A stretch of DNA of 64,000 bases from Anaerofustis stercorihominis. Its GTDB lineage: Bacteria; Bacillota; Clostridia; Eubacteriales; Anaerofustaceae. The translations under genes and the position numbers were made by a program. The DNA lies in NCBI RefSeq assembly GCF_024623185.1, contig NZ_JANJZK010000004.1:86516-150515 (forward strand), read 5' to 3'. This document shows, in pieces, positions 27,372 through 36,149 of this stretch. The stretch's first letter is position 1, and every line of letters begins with the position of its first letter. Under the pieces are notes generated by a model. That model saw nothing but the letters and a program-made list of their open reading frames with translations. It was not told where the DNA came from and made no database searches.

Positions 27372-27415
27372 AAAACCATATTTTAAACTCTTTAGGGTTT
27401 TAGTATGGTTTTTTT
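27372..27415 (+). terminator. Terminator after pcrA
   Basis: AAAACCATA and TATGGTTTT arms enclose a partly paired interior, with a T run at the end. Confidence 0.75.
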
Positions 27416-27528
27416 ATATACAAAAATCTATGATTATTGTAAAATTATATAGAAAAAGTAAAAATTTTCTTTTAAAAGTGTCACAATTTAAGATAAAAAG
27501 AGTCTAACTATATGAAAGGAGGAACGAA

Positions 27529-28365
27529 ATGGAAAATAAAGAGATCAATAAATTTATATCGTTAGCTGTCGAGGGAAACAGCGAAGCTTTAGAAAAAGTT
27601 TTATCTGAAATAAATGATTTTATATTCAATCTTTCCCTTAGAATGCTGGGGACGATACATGATGCAGAAGACGCTACTCAGGAAATACTAATAAAAGTCA
27701 TGTTAAATCTATCTTCGTTTAAAAAAGAGTCCGCATTTAGAACTTGGGTATATAAAATCGCGGTTAACTATTTATTTGATTATAAAAAATCCATGTTTTA
27801 TAAATATCCTTTAAGTTTTGAATATTATGCAGATGATATCAAAGCCGGATATATTGATGATGAAGATATTTTTGAAGGAGATAAAAATGAGCTGTCAAAA
27901 GAGCTTAAATTATCGTGTACCAATGTAATGCTCCAGTGTCTGGACGCTAAAAGCAGATGTGTTTTTATTATCGGGACTATGTTCGGTGTCGATAGTAAAA
28001 CAGCGGGAGAAATATTGGATATGACACCTGAGAATTATAGGCAGATACTTCATCGTGCACGAAAGAAAATGGCTAAGTTTTTAAGTGAATACTGCGGATT
28101 GAGCGGGACCGGATTGTGTAATTGTAAAAAAAGAATTGGTTATGCAGTATCTCAGCATAGATTAGATCCTAAGGACCTCGAGTATTCAAAACTTGAAATA
28201 TTGGATGAAGATATATTGGAAGATTACATGAAATCAATGGAAGCTTTTGATGAAAAAATTACAGTTTTTGAAGATTTACCAAAATATAACTCCAATATAA
28301 ATATGAAATCTTTCATTAACGATTTAGTTACCTCAAAACATATGAAAAAAATTAAAGAATACTAG
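27529..28365 (+). CDS. ECF-like sigma-70 family factor with C-terminal extension
   Basis: A 278-residue protein. The sigma-2 region is clear (about 25-95, with the DAEDATQEILIKVMLNL motif), and the sigma-4 helix-turn-helix follows (about 135-190, GVDSKTAGEILDMTPENYRQILHRARKKM). The region after it holds CGLSGTGLCNCKKR, a cysteine cluster seen after sigma-4 in some ECF groups, and then an acidic tail of about 75 residues. Classical ECF factors are about 180 residues. There is no adjacent anti-sigma gene, so control may reside in the tail. AAAGGAGG precedes the ATG. A DUF2461 gene follows after 11 bases and is probably co-transcribed. Confidence 0.85.
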   Translation: MENKEINKFISLAVEGNSEALEKVLSEINDFIFNLSLRMLGTIHDAEDATQEILIKVMLNLSSFKKESAFRTWVYKIAVNYLFDYKKSMFYKYPLSFEYYADDIKAGYIDDEDIFEGDKNELSKELKLSCTNVMLQCLDAKSRCVFIIGTMFGVDSKTAGEILDMTPENYRQILHRARKKMAKFLSEYCGLSGTGLCNCKKRIGYAVSQHRLDPKDLEYSKLEILDEDILEDYMKSMEAFDEKITVFEDLPKYNSNINMKSFINDLVTSKHMKKIKEY

Positions 28366-28376
28366 GAGAATAAAAA

Positions 28377-29063
28377 ATGATAGACACTAAGAAAATTTTA
28401 AACTTTATAAAAGAACTTAAAGAAAACAATAACAAAGAATGGTATCATGCACATAAAGAAGAGAGACTTAAAGCCAATATCGAATTTGAAAAATTAATAC
28501 AAGAATTGATAATCGAAATAGGTAAATTTGATGAAAGTGTTTTAAATAATAATCCGAAGGATCTGACATTTAAAATGGTGAGAGATACTAGATTTAGTAA
28601 AGATAAGTCTCCATATAATCCTGTATTCAGAGCACATATTTCATCGAGAGGGAAGCTTCCCATTCCTGTCGGATATTATATTTACATAGGTTGTGACAAT
28701 ACTACATTTTTAGGCGGCGGATTGTTTGCTGATATGTTTAAAGACGCTATCAACATGGTAAGAAGCTATATAGATAAAAACGGAAAAGAATTAGATGAAA
28801 TAATAAACGACCCCGGTTTTAAAAATAATTTTGAAATGTGCGGAGTAAAACTTAAAAATGTACCCGCAGGTTATGATAAAGAACATCCTTACGGAGAATT
28901 TCTTAAACATAAAAGCTGGTTTATAGAATACCCTATAAGTGACAAAGACTTCATGGACAGTGAAGCATTTATAAAGAATGCAGCAGAAACATTTAAACTG
29001 ATGAAGCCTTTTAATGATTATTTAAATAAAGCATTGGTCGATTTTGAAATGCCAAAAAGATAA
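28377..29063 (+). CDS. DUF2461 family protein (TIGR02453)
   Basis: A 228-residue cytosolic protein. It begins with the family pattern of short helices and NNNKEWYHAHKEER, then KMVRDTRFSKDKSPYNPVFRAHIS and GYYIYIGCDNTTFLGGGL, all recognisable for the widespread DUF2461 family. No activity is established for the family that I know of. It lies 11 bases after the sigma factor gene with its own ribosome site (TAGGAG), so it is likely made from the same transcript, and is closed by a terminator shared with the convergent amidohydrolase gene. Confidence 0.88.
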   Translation: MIDTKKILNFIKELKENNNKEWYHAHKEERLKANIEFEKLIQELIIEIGKFDESVLNNNPKDLTFKMVRDTRFSKDKSPYNPVFRAHISSRGKLPIPVGYYIYIGCDNTTFLGGGLFADMFKDAINMVRSYIDKNGKELDEIINDPGFKNNFEMCGVKLKNVPAGYDKEHPYGEFLKHKSWFIEYPISDKDFMDSEAFIKNAAETFKLMKPFNDYLNKALVDFEMPKR

Positions 29064-29122
29064 ATATTTACTGATTTTATTATTTATAAATCTATTATTC
29101 AATTTTAAATATAAATATAATT

Positions 29123-29152
29123 AAAAAAAGAACTCAATATGAGTTCTTTTTT
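29123..29152. terminator. Bidirectional terminator
   Basis: AAAAAAAGAACTCA and TGAGTTCTTTTTT surround a 3-base loop between the convergent DUF2461 and amidohydrolase genes. Confidence 0.88.
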
Positions 29153-29168
29153 ATAAGTTAATTATATA

Positions 29169-30308
29169 TTAAAATTCTATATTTCTGTATACTACTTTTC
29201 CGTCTTTTATTGTCATCTTTGGAATTATTAGTTTATTTCCCTCTAAGCTGCCGCCGTATTTATCATTGAATGTTACATCTTTTTCTTTGATTTCCATAAT
29301 ACATATATCCGCGATTGTACCTTCTTTTAGCGTATCTATTTCTCCGCTTAGGTTCATTCTTTCTGCCGGATTTTTTATACATATTTTTGCTAATTCTTCT
29401 ATACTCATACCGAGGTTTAAGTATATTGACATTGTATACGGAAGAGAAAATATAGGTCTTTCATAAACGTTGTATGTTACCAAATCCGTACCTATCAAAT
29501 CCGGTTTTAAACCTTGCTTGAATGCCTTATTGATCATATCAAAGGAAAAGCTTCCTCTTCCGCTTGCTACATCGAATAAAACTCCTCTTTCCTTAGCTTT
29601 TATAGCTTCGTCTATTATTTTATCTTCGTCATCTAATATAGTAGGTTTTGTTTGCTGATACATATGAACCCAAATATCATTTTTTCTCAGCATATTAGCG
29701 GCTTCTTTTAATTCATCTAAATCTTTTATATGTACAGAAACCGGAATATTTAGCTCTTCTGCCAATTCTATTGTTTTTTCAAGAGGTTTTAACCCCATAT
29801 CTTTGATAGATTCTCTGCAAAGTCTGATTTTAAGACCTAAGATAGTATCTTTATATTTTTCGGTATAGAATTTTATCATTTCTTTATTGAAAAATTTGGG
29901 GTCTATGTTTTCAAAGTAATCTTCGGTAATGAGTCCGGAATTGGACACGTTTAAATAGCATTTTATGTTCATCATCGAATTCATAACAACGCTTTTATAG
30001 AATAAATTGAAATTTGACCAACCCGAAGACCCTTGGTCTATAGCGGATGTCACTCCGCTTGGAAGCATTATTACGTCCGCATTTAAATTAGTATCTCCGC
30101 CTCCGTTATAAATATGAGTATGGTTTTCGATGAGTCCGGGCATTACGTAATGCCCGTCTGCATCTATCTTTTGTTTATACTCTATTTTTTCATTATCTTT
30201 CGGAGGTGATACTATTTTATCATTAATAATATAAATATTTCCTATTTGATGTTTATTATATAGCGGATCGATTAACGTTCCGTTTTCAATGATAATATCA
30301 TATAGCAT
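29169..30308 (-). CDS. Amidohydrolase, EF_0837/AHA_3915-like
   Basis: A 379-residue metal-dependent hydrolase of the dihydroorotase-like amidohydrolase superfamily. Visible ligands: the HxH pair in ENHTHIYNGG, a lysine in LGLKIRL that could be carbamylated, His in PVSVHIKD, His in WVHMYQQ and the catalytic Asp in IGTDLVTYN. The set fits a binuclear enzyme. The overall sequence resembles the EF_0837 type, which in enterococci sits beside PLP-dependent and KDPG-aldolase-like enzymes; those partners are missing here. It is the last gene of a DeoR-PTS operon and probably opens or deacylates a derivative of the transported sugar or amino sugar. Confidence 0.82.
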   Translation of the reverse strand: MLYDIIIENGTLIDPLYNKHQIGNIYIINDKIVSPPKDNEKIEYKQKIDADGHYVMPGLIENHTHIYNGGGDTNLNADVIMLPSGVTSAIDQGSSGWSNFNLFYKSVVMNSMMNIKCYLNVSNSGLITEDYFENIDPKFFNKEMIKFYTEKYKDTILGLKIRLCRESIKDMGLKPLEKTIELAEELNIPVSVHIKDLDELKEAANMLRKNDIWVHMYQQTKPTILDDEDKIIDEAIKAKERGVLFDVASGRGSFSFDMINKAFKQGLKPDLIGTDLVTYNVYERPIFSLPYTMSIYLNLGMSIEELAKICIKNPAERMNLSGEIDTLKEGTIADICIMEIKEKDVTFNDKYGGSLEGNKLIIPKMTIKDGKVVYRNIEF

Positions 30309-30626
30309 TTATCTTTCCCGACTTTCCTTTTGTCTTTTATGAGTAGCTCTTGCTTTTAAAAGCTGATTTTGAATATCTTTTTCAGTCTTTTCCCCTGCTC
30401 TGTCTAATAAAATAGGAGTTGCGTCAATAGTCTTTTTATCTAAAACGACTTTATTATCCAAAGTAACTGCAAAATCATAATCAAAATTAATGTTTTCCGC
30501 TTCCATACTATCGACAGCTATGACGTTGCTTTCTATAAAGAAATCTTCTCCTAAATTATAAATTCTTTCTTTAATGTTTTCAACATCATCTTTATTTCCA
30601 TTTGATACCAGTAAAACTTCAATCAT
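30309..30626 (-). CDS. Unknown 105-residue protein in the PTS/amidohydrolase operon
   Basis: A soluble protein of 105 residues with an alternating beta-alpha pattern (IEVLLVSNGNK at the start, then DFAVTLDNKVVLDK) and a very basic C-terminus (KARATHKRQKESRER). The only histidine lies in that basic tail, so it cannot be a PTS IIA protein, which needs an active-site His in a structured site. I do not recognise a family. It is packed between the IIC gene (11 bases upstream) and the amidohydrolase gene (adjacent downstream), so it is almost certainly part of the same pathway. Confidence 0.7.
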   Translation of the reverse strand: MIEVLLVSNGNKDDVENIKERIYNLGEDFFIESNVIAVDSMEAENINFDYDFAVTLDNKVVLDKKTIDATPILLDRAGEKTEKDIQNQLLKARATHKRQKESRER

Positions 30627-30637
30627 AATTTAACCTC

Positions 30638-31906
30638 TTAGCCTGCTAAGCCAAAAATTGATAGTATTGGTTTTATTAATAATAAGAATGCATGTTCAGG
30701 ATTACCGCCTGCTATTAATGATGCACCTGTAGGTAAATCTACTCCTGCCCATGTTGCAAGTCCCGTAACTAGCGGACATATTGCATTGATAACATATATA
30801 TGCAGTGCATAGAAAATGAGCATTGTAACAATGGTCCTAAATAAATTTCCTTTAGAGTATGCAGCCGCAGGAACGCAGAAATATGTAAGTCCTGTTAGTG
30901 AAACTATAGGTAAAAATCCATTTCCCGGAAGTAATACCGCTAAAAGTATTGCGAAAGGTATCATTATCGTAGATGCTGCTATAACTGTAGGATCTCCTAT
31001 ACCTAAAGCACAGTCCATACCAATTAGTAAAGATCTTCCTTTAAGTTTTTTCTTGGTAAATTCAGAAGCGGCTCTTGAAATAGGAGCTAAACCTTCCATA
31101 AGAAGAGAAACCATTCTAGGAAGAAGTACCATAGCTGCCGCAATACCTACACCGGTATTAAGGATTTTATCAAGCGGAAGTCCGCCAAGTAAACTTAATA
31201 TTATACCTATGAAGAACCCTAAGAACATAGGGTCGCTTATACCCTTTAATTTGTTGATCTTAGCCGGATTTATATCAAAATCTTTAAGTCCGGGTATAAG
31301 GTCGATTACTTTATTTACAATGAATGAACAAATTGCGCTCGTCATTGTAGCAAGTGTGGTACAGCTGGTGCCTTCAAGTCCGAAATATTCCTGCCAGGTT
31401 TTTGAATCCCAGTCGGCAAGAAGAAGAGTTATAATAGAGAATATAGCTGAAACTATGAGGCCTACAGCTATACTTCCCGAAATCAAATAGGCAATGCCTC
31501 CTGCTAAGATAAAGTGGAACATGTTCCAAATATCAATGTTTAATGTTTTTGTTAATTTTAATACAATCATTATTACGTTTATTAAAATAGCTAACGGAAT
31601 AACGAGTGCTGCGATAGGGGTTGCCCATGCTGCTGCTCCTACTGTCGGAAATCCAACGTCGATTATATTAAAATTAATACCAACTTTTTCTGCAAGTGCG
31701 GTTGCCGCAGGTGATACTGCGTTACCGAGCAGTGATATAATCAAGTTGATACCCTGAAATCCGATACCAACGAGTAATCCCGATCTGAATGCTTTCAATG
31801 GTTTCATTCTGAATGCCAATCCCAATAATATTAGAAATAGCGGCATGATTACCATTGCTCCGAGTGAATCTGTAATATATTTTACAATAGTTAATAATGT
31901 ATCCAT
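30638..31906 (-). CDS. PTS galactitol-type transporter subunit IIC
   Basis: A 422-residue integral membrane protein of the GatC family, with about ten to eleven helices. It shares clear segments with the second IIC at 39712-41091, such as GINLIISLLGN and INFNIIDVGFPT. IIC forms the substrate channel and works with the IIB protein encoded just upstream. The operon order (deoR, IIB, IIC, unknown, amidohydrolase) has no IIA, so phosphate must come from a IIA encoded elsewhere or this transporter departs from the standard scheme. The substrate is not known; galactitol itself is only the family name. Confidence 0.88.
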   Translation of the reverse strand: MDTLLTIVKYITDSLGAMVIMPLFLILLGLAFRMKPLKAFRSGLLVGIGFQGINLIISLLGNAVSPAATALAEKVGINFNIIDVGFPTVGAAAWATPIAALVIPLAILINVIMIVLKLTKTLNIDIWNMFHFILAGGIAYLISGSIAVGLIVSAIFSIITLLLADWDSKTWQEYFGLEGTSCTTLATMTSAICSFIVNKVIDLIPGLKDFDINPAKINKLKGISDPMFLGFFIGIILSLLGGLPLDKILNTGVGIAAAMVLLPRMVSLLMEGLAPISRAASEFTKKKLKGRSLLIGMDCALGIGDPTVIAASTIMIPFAILLAVLLPGNGFLPIVSLTGLTYFCVPAAAYSKGNLFRTIVTMLIFYALHIYVINAICPLVTGLATWAGVDLPTGASLIAGGNPEHAFLLLIKPILSIFGLAG

Positions 31907-31983
31907 AATATCCTCCTTATTAAAACTTATAAATTACAATATTTTTCCCTTTTTAATACGTATATTTTTTCCCTTTTATACAA

Positions 31984-32277
31984 CTATTTTTTTATTTCTT
32001 TTACTGCTTCAACGAATTTATCGATAAATATATCTTCTCCTATTCCCGTAAGAAGAGATGTTCCCGATAATATTTTTACTTTTACATCATCATTGGAATA
32101 CCTGCTGGTCACGACGACCAAATCAGCATCCGCCAGCATTCCCTCAAGTCCGCTCATTGATGTTTTCTTGAGATTGATATCTAGATTATAGTCTTCGGCG
32201 ATATCTATAAGACGCTGTTCTACGACTGTCGATGTTGCTATCCCGCTTCCGCATGCGACTACCACATTTACTGTCAC
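31984..32277 (-). CDS. PTS galactitol-type subunit IIB
   Basis: A 97-residue cytosolic IIB protein. The active-site Cys9 lies in the P-loop VVACGSGIATST, followed by the helix VVEQRLIDIAEDY and a Rossmann-like pattern (DADLVVVTSRY). It passes phosphate from IIA to the incoming sugar bound by IIC. Length is normal for GatB. AAAGGAGG precedes the ATG. It lies 77 bases before the IIC gene and 58 bases after the regulator. Confidence 0.9.
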   Translation of the reverse strand: MTVNVVVACGSGIATSTVVEQRLIDIAEDYNLDINLKKTSMSGLEGMLADADLVVVTSRYSNDDVKVKILSGTSLLTGIGEDIFIDKFVEAVKEIKK

Positions 32278-32335
32278 AGTATAAACCTCCTTTCAATTTT
32301 TTATAAAATATATATAATGTATATATTTAACTGAA

Positions 32336-33097
32336 TTATTTGGCAATCAGGATCCTTACTCCCTTTTCTTCAAATCGTCTCTTTAAGTCCGCTTCCATTT
32401 TATCTGTTATTATTATGTCTATTTTATCTACATCGCAGAGTTTCGCGAAAGATTTTTTCCCTATTTTAGAGCTGTCACATAGAACGATTACTTTATTTGC
32501 ATTTTTTATCATTTGTTTTTTTACTGCTACCGAGTCCAAAAAGTTATAAGATAAACCTTCATTTAAATTTAAGCTGTCTACGGATAAAAAACATATATCG
32601 GCTAGTGTATGTTTGAATAGATCTTCCGCCATAGGTCCAAAAATGGCATATCCCGGAGTTTTTATATATCCTCCGCATATTACAACGCTCATACTCGGAT
32701 ATGTAGCAAGCTTATTTGCTATCCTTACATCATTTGTAACTACTACGATTTCTTTATCATTCAAGTATGAAGCTATTTCATTCGTTGTAGAACCGTTATC
32801 TATTATTACTATTTGCTTATCTTGTATCAGCTTCGCGGCAAGAGCTCCGATTTTTCTTTTTTCGTTTATTGCCGTCATGTTCTTTTTATAATAGGGTGTT
32901 TCGTTTAAAAATATATTTTCTGAAGGTATTGCTCCTCCATGATTTTTCTTAATCTTTCCTTTTTCTTCTAATTCAATCAAATCTTTTCGTACAGTTACTT
33001 TAGAAACATTAAACTTCTCTGAAAGTTCATTTACCGTTGCCTCTTTCTTTTCGTATATGTATTCTAATATTGCGTATTGTCTTTTATTCTTATACAT
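32336..33097 (-). CDS. DeoR-family transcriptional regulator
   Basis: A 253-residue regulator of the DeoR/GlpR type. The N-terminal winged helix (about 1-55, NELSEKFNVSKVTVRKDL) is followed by the sugar-phosphate sensor domain with IIDNGSTTNEIA and IVVVTND, and near the end the conserved KQMIKNANKVIVLCDSSKIGKKSFAKL. Such proteins repress sugar operons until a phosphorylated intermediate binds. It is the first gene of the operon with IIB and IIC, so it likely controls itself and the transporter. The A/G-rich repeats around its promoter may be operators. Confidence 0.92.
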   Translation of the reverse strand: MYKNKRQYAILEYIYEKKEATVNELSEKFNVSKVTVRKDLIELEEKGKIKKNHGGAIPSENIFLNETPYYKKNMTAINEKRKIGALAAKLIQDKQIVIIDNGSTTNEIASYLNDKEIVVVTNDVRIANKLATYPSMSVVICGGYIKTPGYAIFGPMAEDLFKHTLADICFLSVDSLNLNEGLSYNFLDSVAVKKQMIKNANKVIVLCDSSKIGKKSFAKLCDVDKIDIIITDKMEADLKRRFEEKGVRILIAK

Positions 33098-33134
33098 AAC
33101 TATTCAATCCTTTGTTTCTTTTCTCTTTACCTTA

Positions 33135-33162
33135 ATTATAGCAAAAAGAAAAGAAAAGTAAA
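33135..33162 (-). promoter_or_regulatory. Sigma-A promoter of the deoR-PTS operon
   Basis: On the minus strand TTTACT (plus 33157-33162) and TATAAT (33135-33140) are 16 bases apart. Repeated TTCTTTT and AGAAAAGAAA tracts fill the spacer and the start region and could be operator sites. Confidence 0.65.
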
Positions 33163-33612
33163 TTAAATATGTTTGTTTTTGTTGTTTATTGCGTATTTAT
33201 GTTGCGTTTTATTTCCTTTGTTGTGAAAATCATATAATATTACTTTCCGTTAGAAAGAGATATTATATATGTCTCTATTTCTGTTTAAGTAATTTTGATA
33301 TTAATTATTTAGTGCAGCGAATTAATGTAAATTAAGCAATCATGGCATAACTGATAGTAAAATATTAATTTTAAATAATATTAAAGCTATAACACACTTT
33401 ATATTTCTTTTAATTGTTATTTTCTTACTTTTAAGTCAATAAGAAATATTTTAAAGATTCTGAAAATATTGTTAAAAGATAAACATGTGATATTATAATT
33501 TATTTTATATGAGAAGGTTTTTGAAATTTTATTATATTAAAAAATAAGTACAAGAATATTTATTTTGTGTTTTGAAGCAAGATATTAAAATGGATATATC
33601 TGTAATTATTAA
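33163..33612. other. Gene-free AT-rich region
   Basis: No gene, RNA or strong repeat found. Together with the following stretch it forms the longest gene-poor part of the window. Confidence 0.4.
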
Positions 33613-33816
33613 TATGATATTCTAATTAGTTTAAAATCGAACAATAATTTAATATATGTATTTTTAGATTTATTAAGATTTGTTTTAGGAGACTACACTA
33701 TATTAAAATATTTAATATGTGAATTAGCATTCGGAAATAAAAAAATTAGTGGTAGAGGAATATTACCCGGGAAAAGTACAATACTCCGTGATATATTATC
33801 GATATACAAAGAATAA
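33613..33816 (+). pseudogene. Possible gene remnant without start codon
   Basis: A frame open for 67 codons in very AT-rich DNA. It lacks an ATG and a ribosome site. Its last third is not random-looking (GNKKISGRGILPGKSTIL, then RDILSIYKE before the stop). A 35-codon frame follows at 33843-33950, and then a terminator. I read this as the worn 3' part of a lost gene, family unknown. Confidence 0.35.
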
Positions 33817-33952
33817 AAATAATTTTATATTTTATAAGTAAAATGGTTATAAACTATATGTTTGGTAATTTATTAAATTTTAATAATGAGATAAAGAAAT
33901 TAAATGTTTTTGTAACAAGTGATTTAAATAGAGTAAAAAAAGGTAAGTAGGT

Positions 33953-33978
33953 AAAAAGGAGGAGTATTCCTCTTTTTT
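33953..33978 (+). terminator. Orphan intrinsic terminator
   Basis: AAAAA, a bulged G and GAGGA pair with TCCTC and TTTTTT around GTAT. No intact gene ends before it, so it marks a lost gene or an unseen short RNA. Confidence 0.7.
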
Positions 33979-34060
33979 ATTTGTTTTTATAATATTAGGT
34001 TGATAAGTAAAGCAGAAAAGTTATATAATCTACAATAAATACATAATAAGGAGCATAATA

Positions 34061-34894
34061 ATGGATAAAAATAAAGATATACTTTTAATAAATGACTTGC
34101 CGGGGGTAGGTAAAGTTGCGTTATCGGCTATGATGCCTATAGTGTCTTCAATGGGGTTTAGAGTTCATAATCTGCCTACCGCAATAGTTTCAAATACTCT
34201 TGATTACGGACTATTTGAAATACTTGATATGAGTGAGTATATGAAAAAGACTATAGGTATTTGGAACGAACTTGGATTTAAATTTGATGCTATCTGTACC
34301 GGCTTCATAAATTCCGACGAACAGGTTGGACTTATCGAAAAGATAATTGAAGATAATAAAGAGAATGATCCCCTTGTTATGGTCGATCCGATTATGGGGG
34401 ACGATGGTAATTTATATATGGGATTAAGTAAGAATGTGGTTAAGAATATGAGAGAAATGTGTGCCCTTGCAGATATCGTTACTCCTAATTTTACCGAAGC
34501 TTCTTTTATACTTTATGATGAAATGAAAAAGGATGAACTTGATAGTGATGAAATAAAAGAATACATTGATGAATTCAGAAAACTGGGTTCAAAATCAGTA
34601 GTGATAACAAGTGTTAAAAGTAAAGATAGTAGTAATTATTCAATAGAAGGTTATTCACATTTTGAGGATGAATATTTTTCTGTGCCTTATGATTATATAA
34701 ACGTAAGGTTCCCGGGTACCGGAGATGTTTTTTCAGGTGTCATGGTAGGAAAAGTCTTGGAAGGCAAAACTCTTAAAGAAGCTTGCAAAATAGCTTCGGA
34801 TTTTGTCAGGAAAGCTATGGAGAGAGATGAAAAGATAGTTGTTGACAAGAGAAAAGGAATGAATATAGAAGATAATCTTCAGTTTTTAAAATAG
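34061..34894 (+). CDS. pdxK: Pyridoxal/pyridoxamine kinase (PfkB/ribokinase superfamily)
   Basis: A 277-residue kinase resembling the PdxY/PdxK group used for vitamin B6 salvage, which phosphorylates pyridoxal or pyridoxamine with ATP. The N-terminal NDLPGVGKVALSAMMPI, the central VMVDPIMGDDG with its anion-hole region, and the C-terminal RFPGTGDVFSGVMVG with catalytic Asp are present. AAGGAG lies 9 bases before the ATG. A split-barrel FMN protein of the pyridoxamine-phosphate-oxidase superfamily follows after 9 bases. The pair is suggestive for B6 metabolism, but the second protein looks more NimA-like. Confidence 0.85.
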   Translation: MDKNKDILLINDLPGVGKVALSAMMPIVSSMGFRVHNLPTAIVSNTLDYGLFEILDMSEYMKKTIGIWNELGFKFDAICTGFINSDEQVGLIEKIIEDNKENDPLVMVDPIMGDDGNLYMGLSKNVVKNMREMCALADIVTPNFTEASFILYDEMKKDELDSDEIKEYIDEFRKLGSKSVVITSVKSKDSSNYSIEGYSHFEDEYFSVPYDYINVRFPGTGDVFSGVMVGKVLEGKTLKEACKIASDFVRKAMERDEKIVVDKRKGMNIEDNLQFLK

Positions 34895-34903
34895 GAGAAT
34901 GAA

Positions 34904-35398
34904 ATGAGAAGAAAAGACAGAGAAATGAATAAAGATTTTGCCTTTAGTGTTCTGGATAAGGCTCCTTTTGTTACTTTATCCATGGTAAACGAAGATAAGC
35001 CTTATTCCGTACCCGTTTCAATAGCAAGAGATAATAATATTTTATATTTTCATTGTGCTTTGGAAGGAAGCAAGGTAGATATTTTAAATAAGAATAATAA
35101 TGTGACATTGACAGCAGTAAGTAAATGTAAGCCAAGACCTATCGATTTTACTTTAGAATATGAAAGTGCCGTAGTAAATGGAAAAGCATTTAGTGTAATT
35201 GATGAAAAAGAGAAGATTTATGCTCTTAAATTGATATGTGAGAAATATGCATTATCTAATATTGATAATTTCGAAAATGCAATTAACAGAAGCTTACATA
35301 GAACTAATATCATAAAGATAGAAATTGATGATATATATGGAAAGAGAAAAAAATATGGCTCTGATGGAAAAGAGCTGAAATACTGTAAAGAAAAATAA
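34904..35398 (+). CDS. Pyridoxamine 5'-phosphate oxidase-superfamily flavoprotein (NimA-like)
   Basis: A 164-residue split-barrel flavin-binding protein. The opening (FAFSVLDKAPFVTLSMVNEDKPYSVPVSIARD) and the NILYFHCALEGSKVDILNKNNNV segment are typical of the NimA/YddH group, where some members reduce 5-nitroimidazoles in anaerobes. The C-terminal part ends with a helix and a charged tail. AGGAG lies 6 bases before the first ATG (34904), which I chose over the ATG at 34925. It is co-transcribed with the kinase upstream. True PNPOx activity is unlikely by length and motifs. Confidence 0.82.
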   Translation: MRRKDREMNKDFAFSVLDKAPFVTLSMVNEDKPYSVPVSIARDNNILYFHCALEGSKVDILNKNNNVTLTAVSKCKPRPIDFTLEYESAVVNGKAFSVIDEKEKIYALKLICEKYALSNIDNFENAINRSLHRTNIIKIEIDDIYGKRKKYGSDGKELKYCKEK

Positions 35399-35426
35399 AG
35401 GACTAACATATGTTAGCCCTTTATTT
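35393..35426. terminator. Bidirectional terminator
   Basis: Two 17-base arms with one A-C mismatch (AAATAAAGGACTAACAT against its near-complement) lie between the convergent flavoprotein and upp genes. Confidence 0.8.
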
Positions 35427-36055
35427 TATAGTGTTCCGAAAATCCTGTCTCCCGCATCTCCGAGTCCGGGTACTATATATCCATTTTCGTTCAAATGATC
35501 GTCTAATGTACCCATATAAATATCTATATCGGGGTGTGCTTCCTTAAGTTTGTTTACCCCTTCAGGAGCAGCTATTACACATATGAATGTTATGTTTTTT
35601 ATTCCTTTTTCTTTTATTTTATCTATTGCGTCAACTGCTGAGCCTCCGGTAGCCAGCATAGGATCCACCACAAATGTCTGCATGGTTTCGTAATTCCCCG
35701 GCATTTTAAAATAATATTCTCTGGGTTTTAATGTTTCTTCATTTCTTTCCAGCCCTATATGTCCTACCCTTGCATTCGGTAAAAGTTCCAGCATTCCTTC
35801 CAGCATTCCAAGCCCTGCTCTTAAAATCGGAACTATGGTTATATCTTCATTAATAAGTTTTTCGCATTGTGCCGTGCATAATGGTGTTTCAACCTCAATA
35901 TTTTGTGTCTTTAAATTTCTTGTTGCTTCATAGCCAATCAATACGGAAAGCTGTTTTATGGAATCTCTGAATGTTTTTGTATCGGTTTGTTTGTTTCTTA
36001 TTTTACTTAAATAGTCCTTTATTATAGGATGTTCTGCAATTACTATTTTTGACAT
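35426..36055 (-). CDS. upp: Uracil phosphoribosyltransferase
   Basis: A 209-residue enzyme of standard length that makes UMP from uracil and PRPP in pyrimidine salvage. The PRPP-binding region VVDPMLATGGSAVDAIDKIKEKG and the uracil-binding C-terminal segment ENGYIVPGLGDAGDRIFGT are intact, as is the VPILRAGLGMLEGM stretch. It is a single gene in convergent orientation to the preceding operon. No uracil permease or PyrR attenuator sequence was seen. Confidence 0.97.
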   Translation of the reverse strand: MSKIVIAEHPIIKDYLSKIRNKQTDTKTFRDSIKQLSVLIGYEATRNLKTQNIEVETPLCTAQCEKLINEDITIVPILRAGLGMLEGMLELLPNARVGHIGLERNEETLKPREYYFKMPGNYETMQTFVVDPMLATGGSAVDAIDKIKEKGIKNITFICVIAAPEGVNKLKEAHPDIDIYMGTLDDHLNENGYIVPGLGDAGDRIFGTL

Positions 36056-36149
36056 ATTATTACCTCATCGTTATTCTGTTATTTATTTTATAATAAAGTA
36101 AAGTATAAATCAATTACAGTATCATAATTATTTAGAAATATTACATAAT

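Noticed and set aside
30309..30626. 105-residue protein as the missing PTS IIA
   Set aside because: Its only histidine lies in the disordered-looking basic C-terminus, not in a possible active site.
33745..33800. GILPGKST read as a Walker A loop in the startless frame
   Set aside because: The spacing between the first glycine and GKS is too short for GxxxxGK[ST], and no other nucleotide-binding motif is present.
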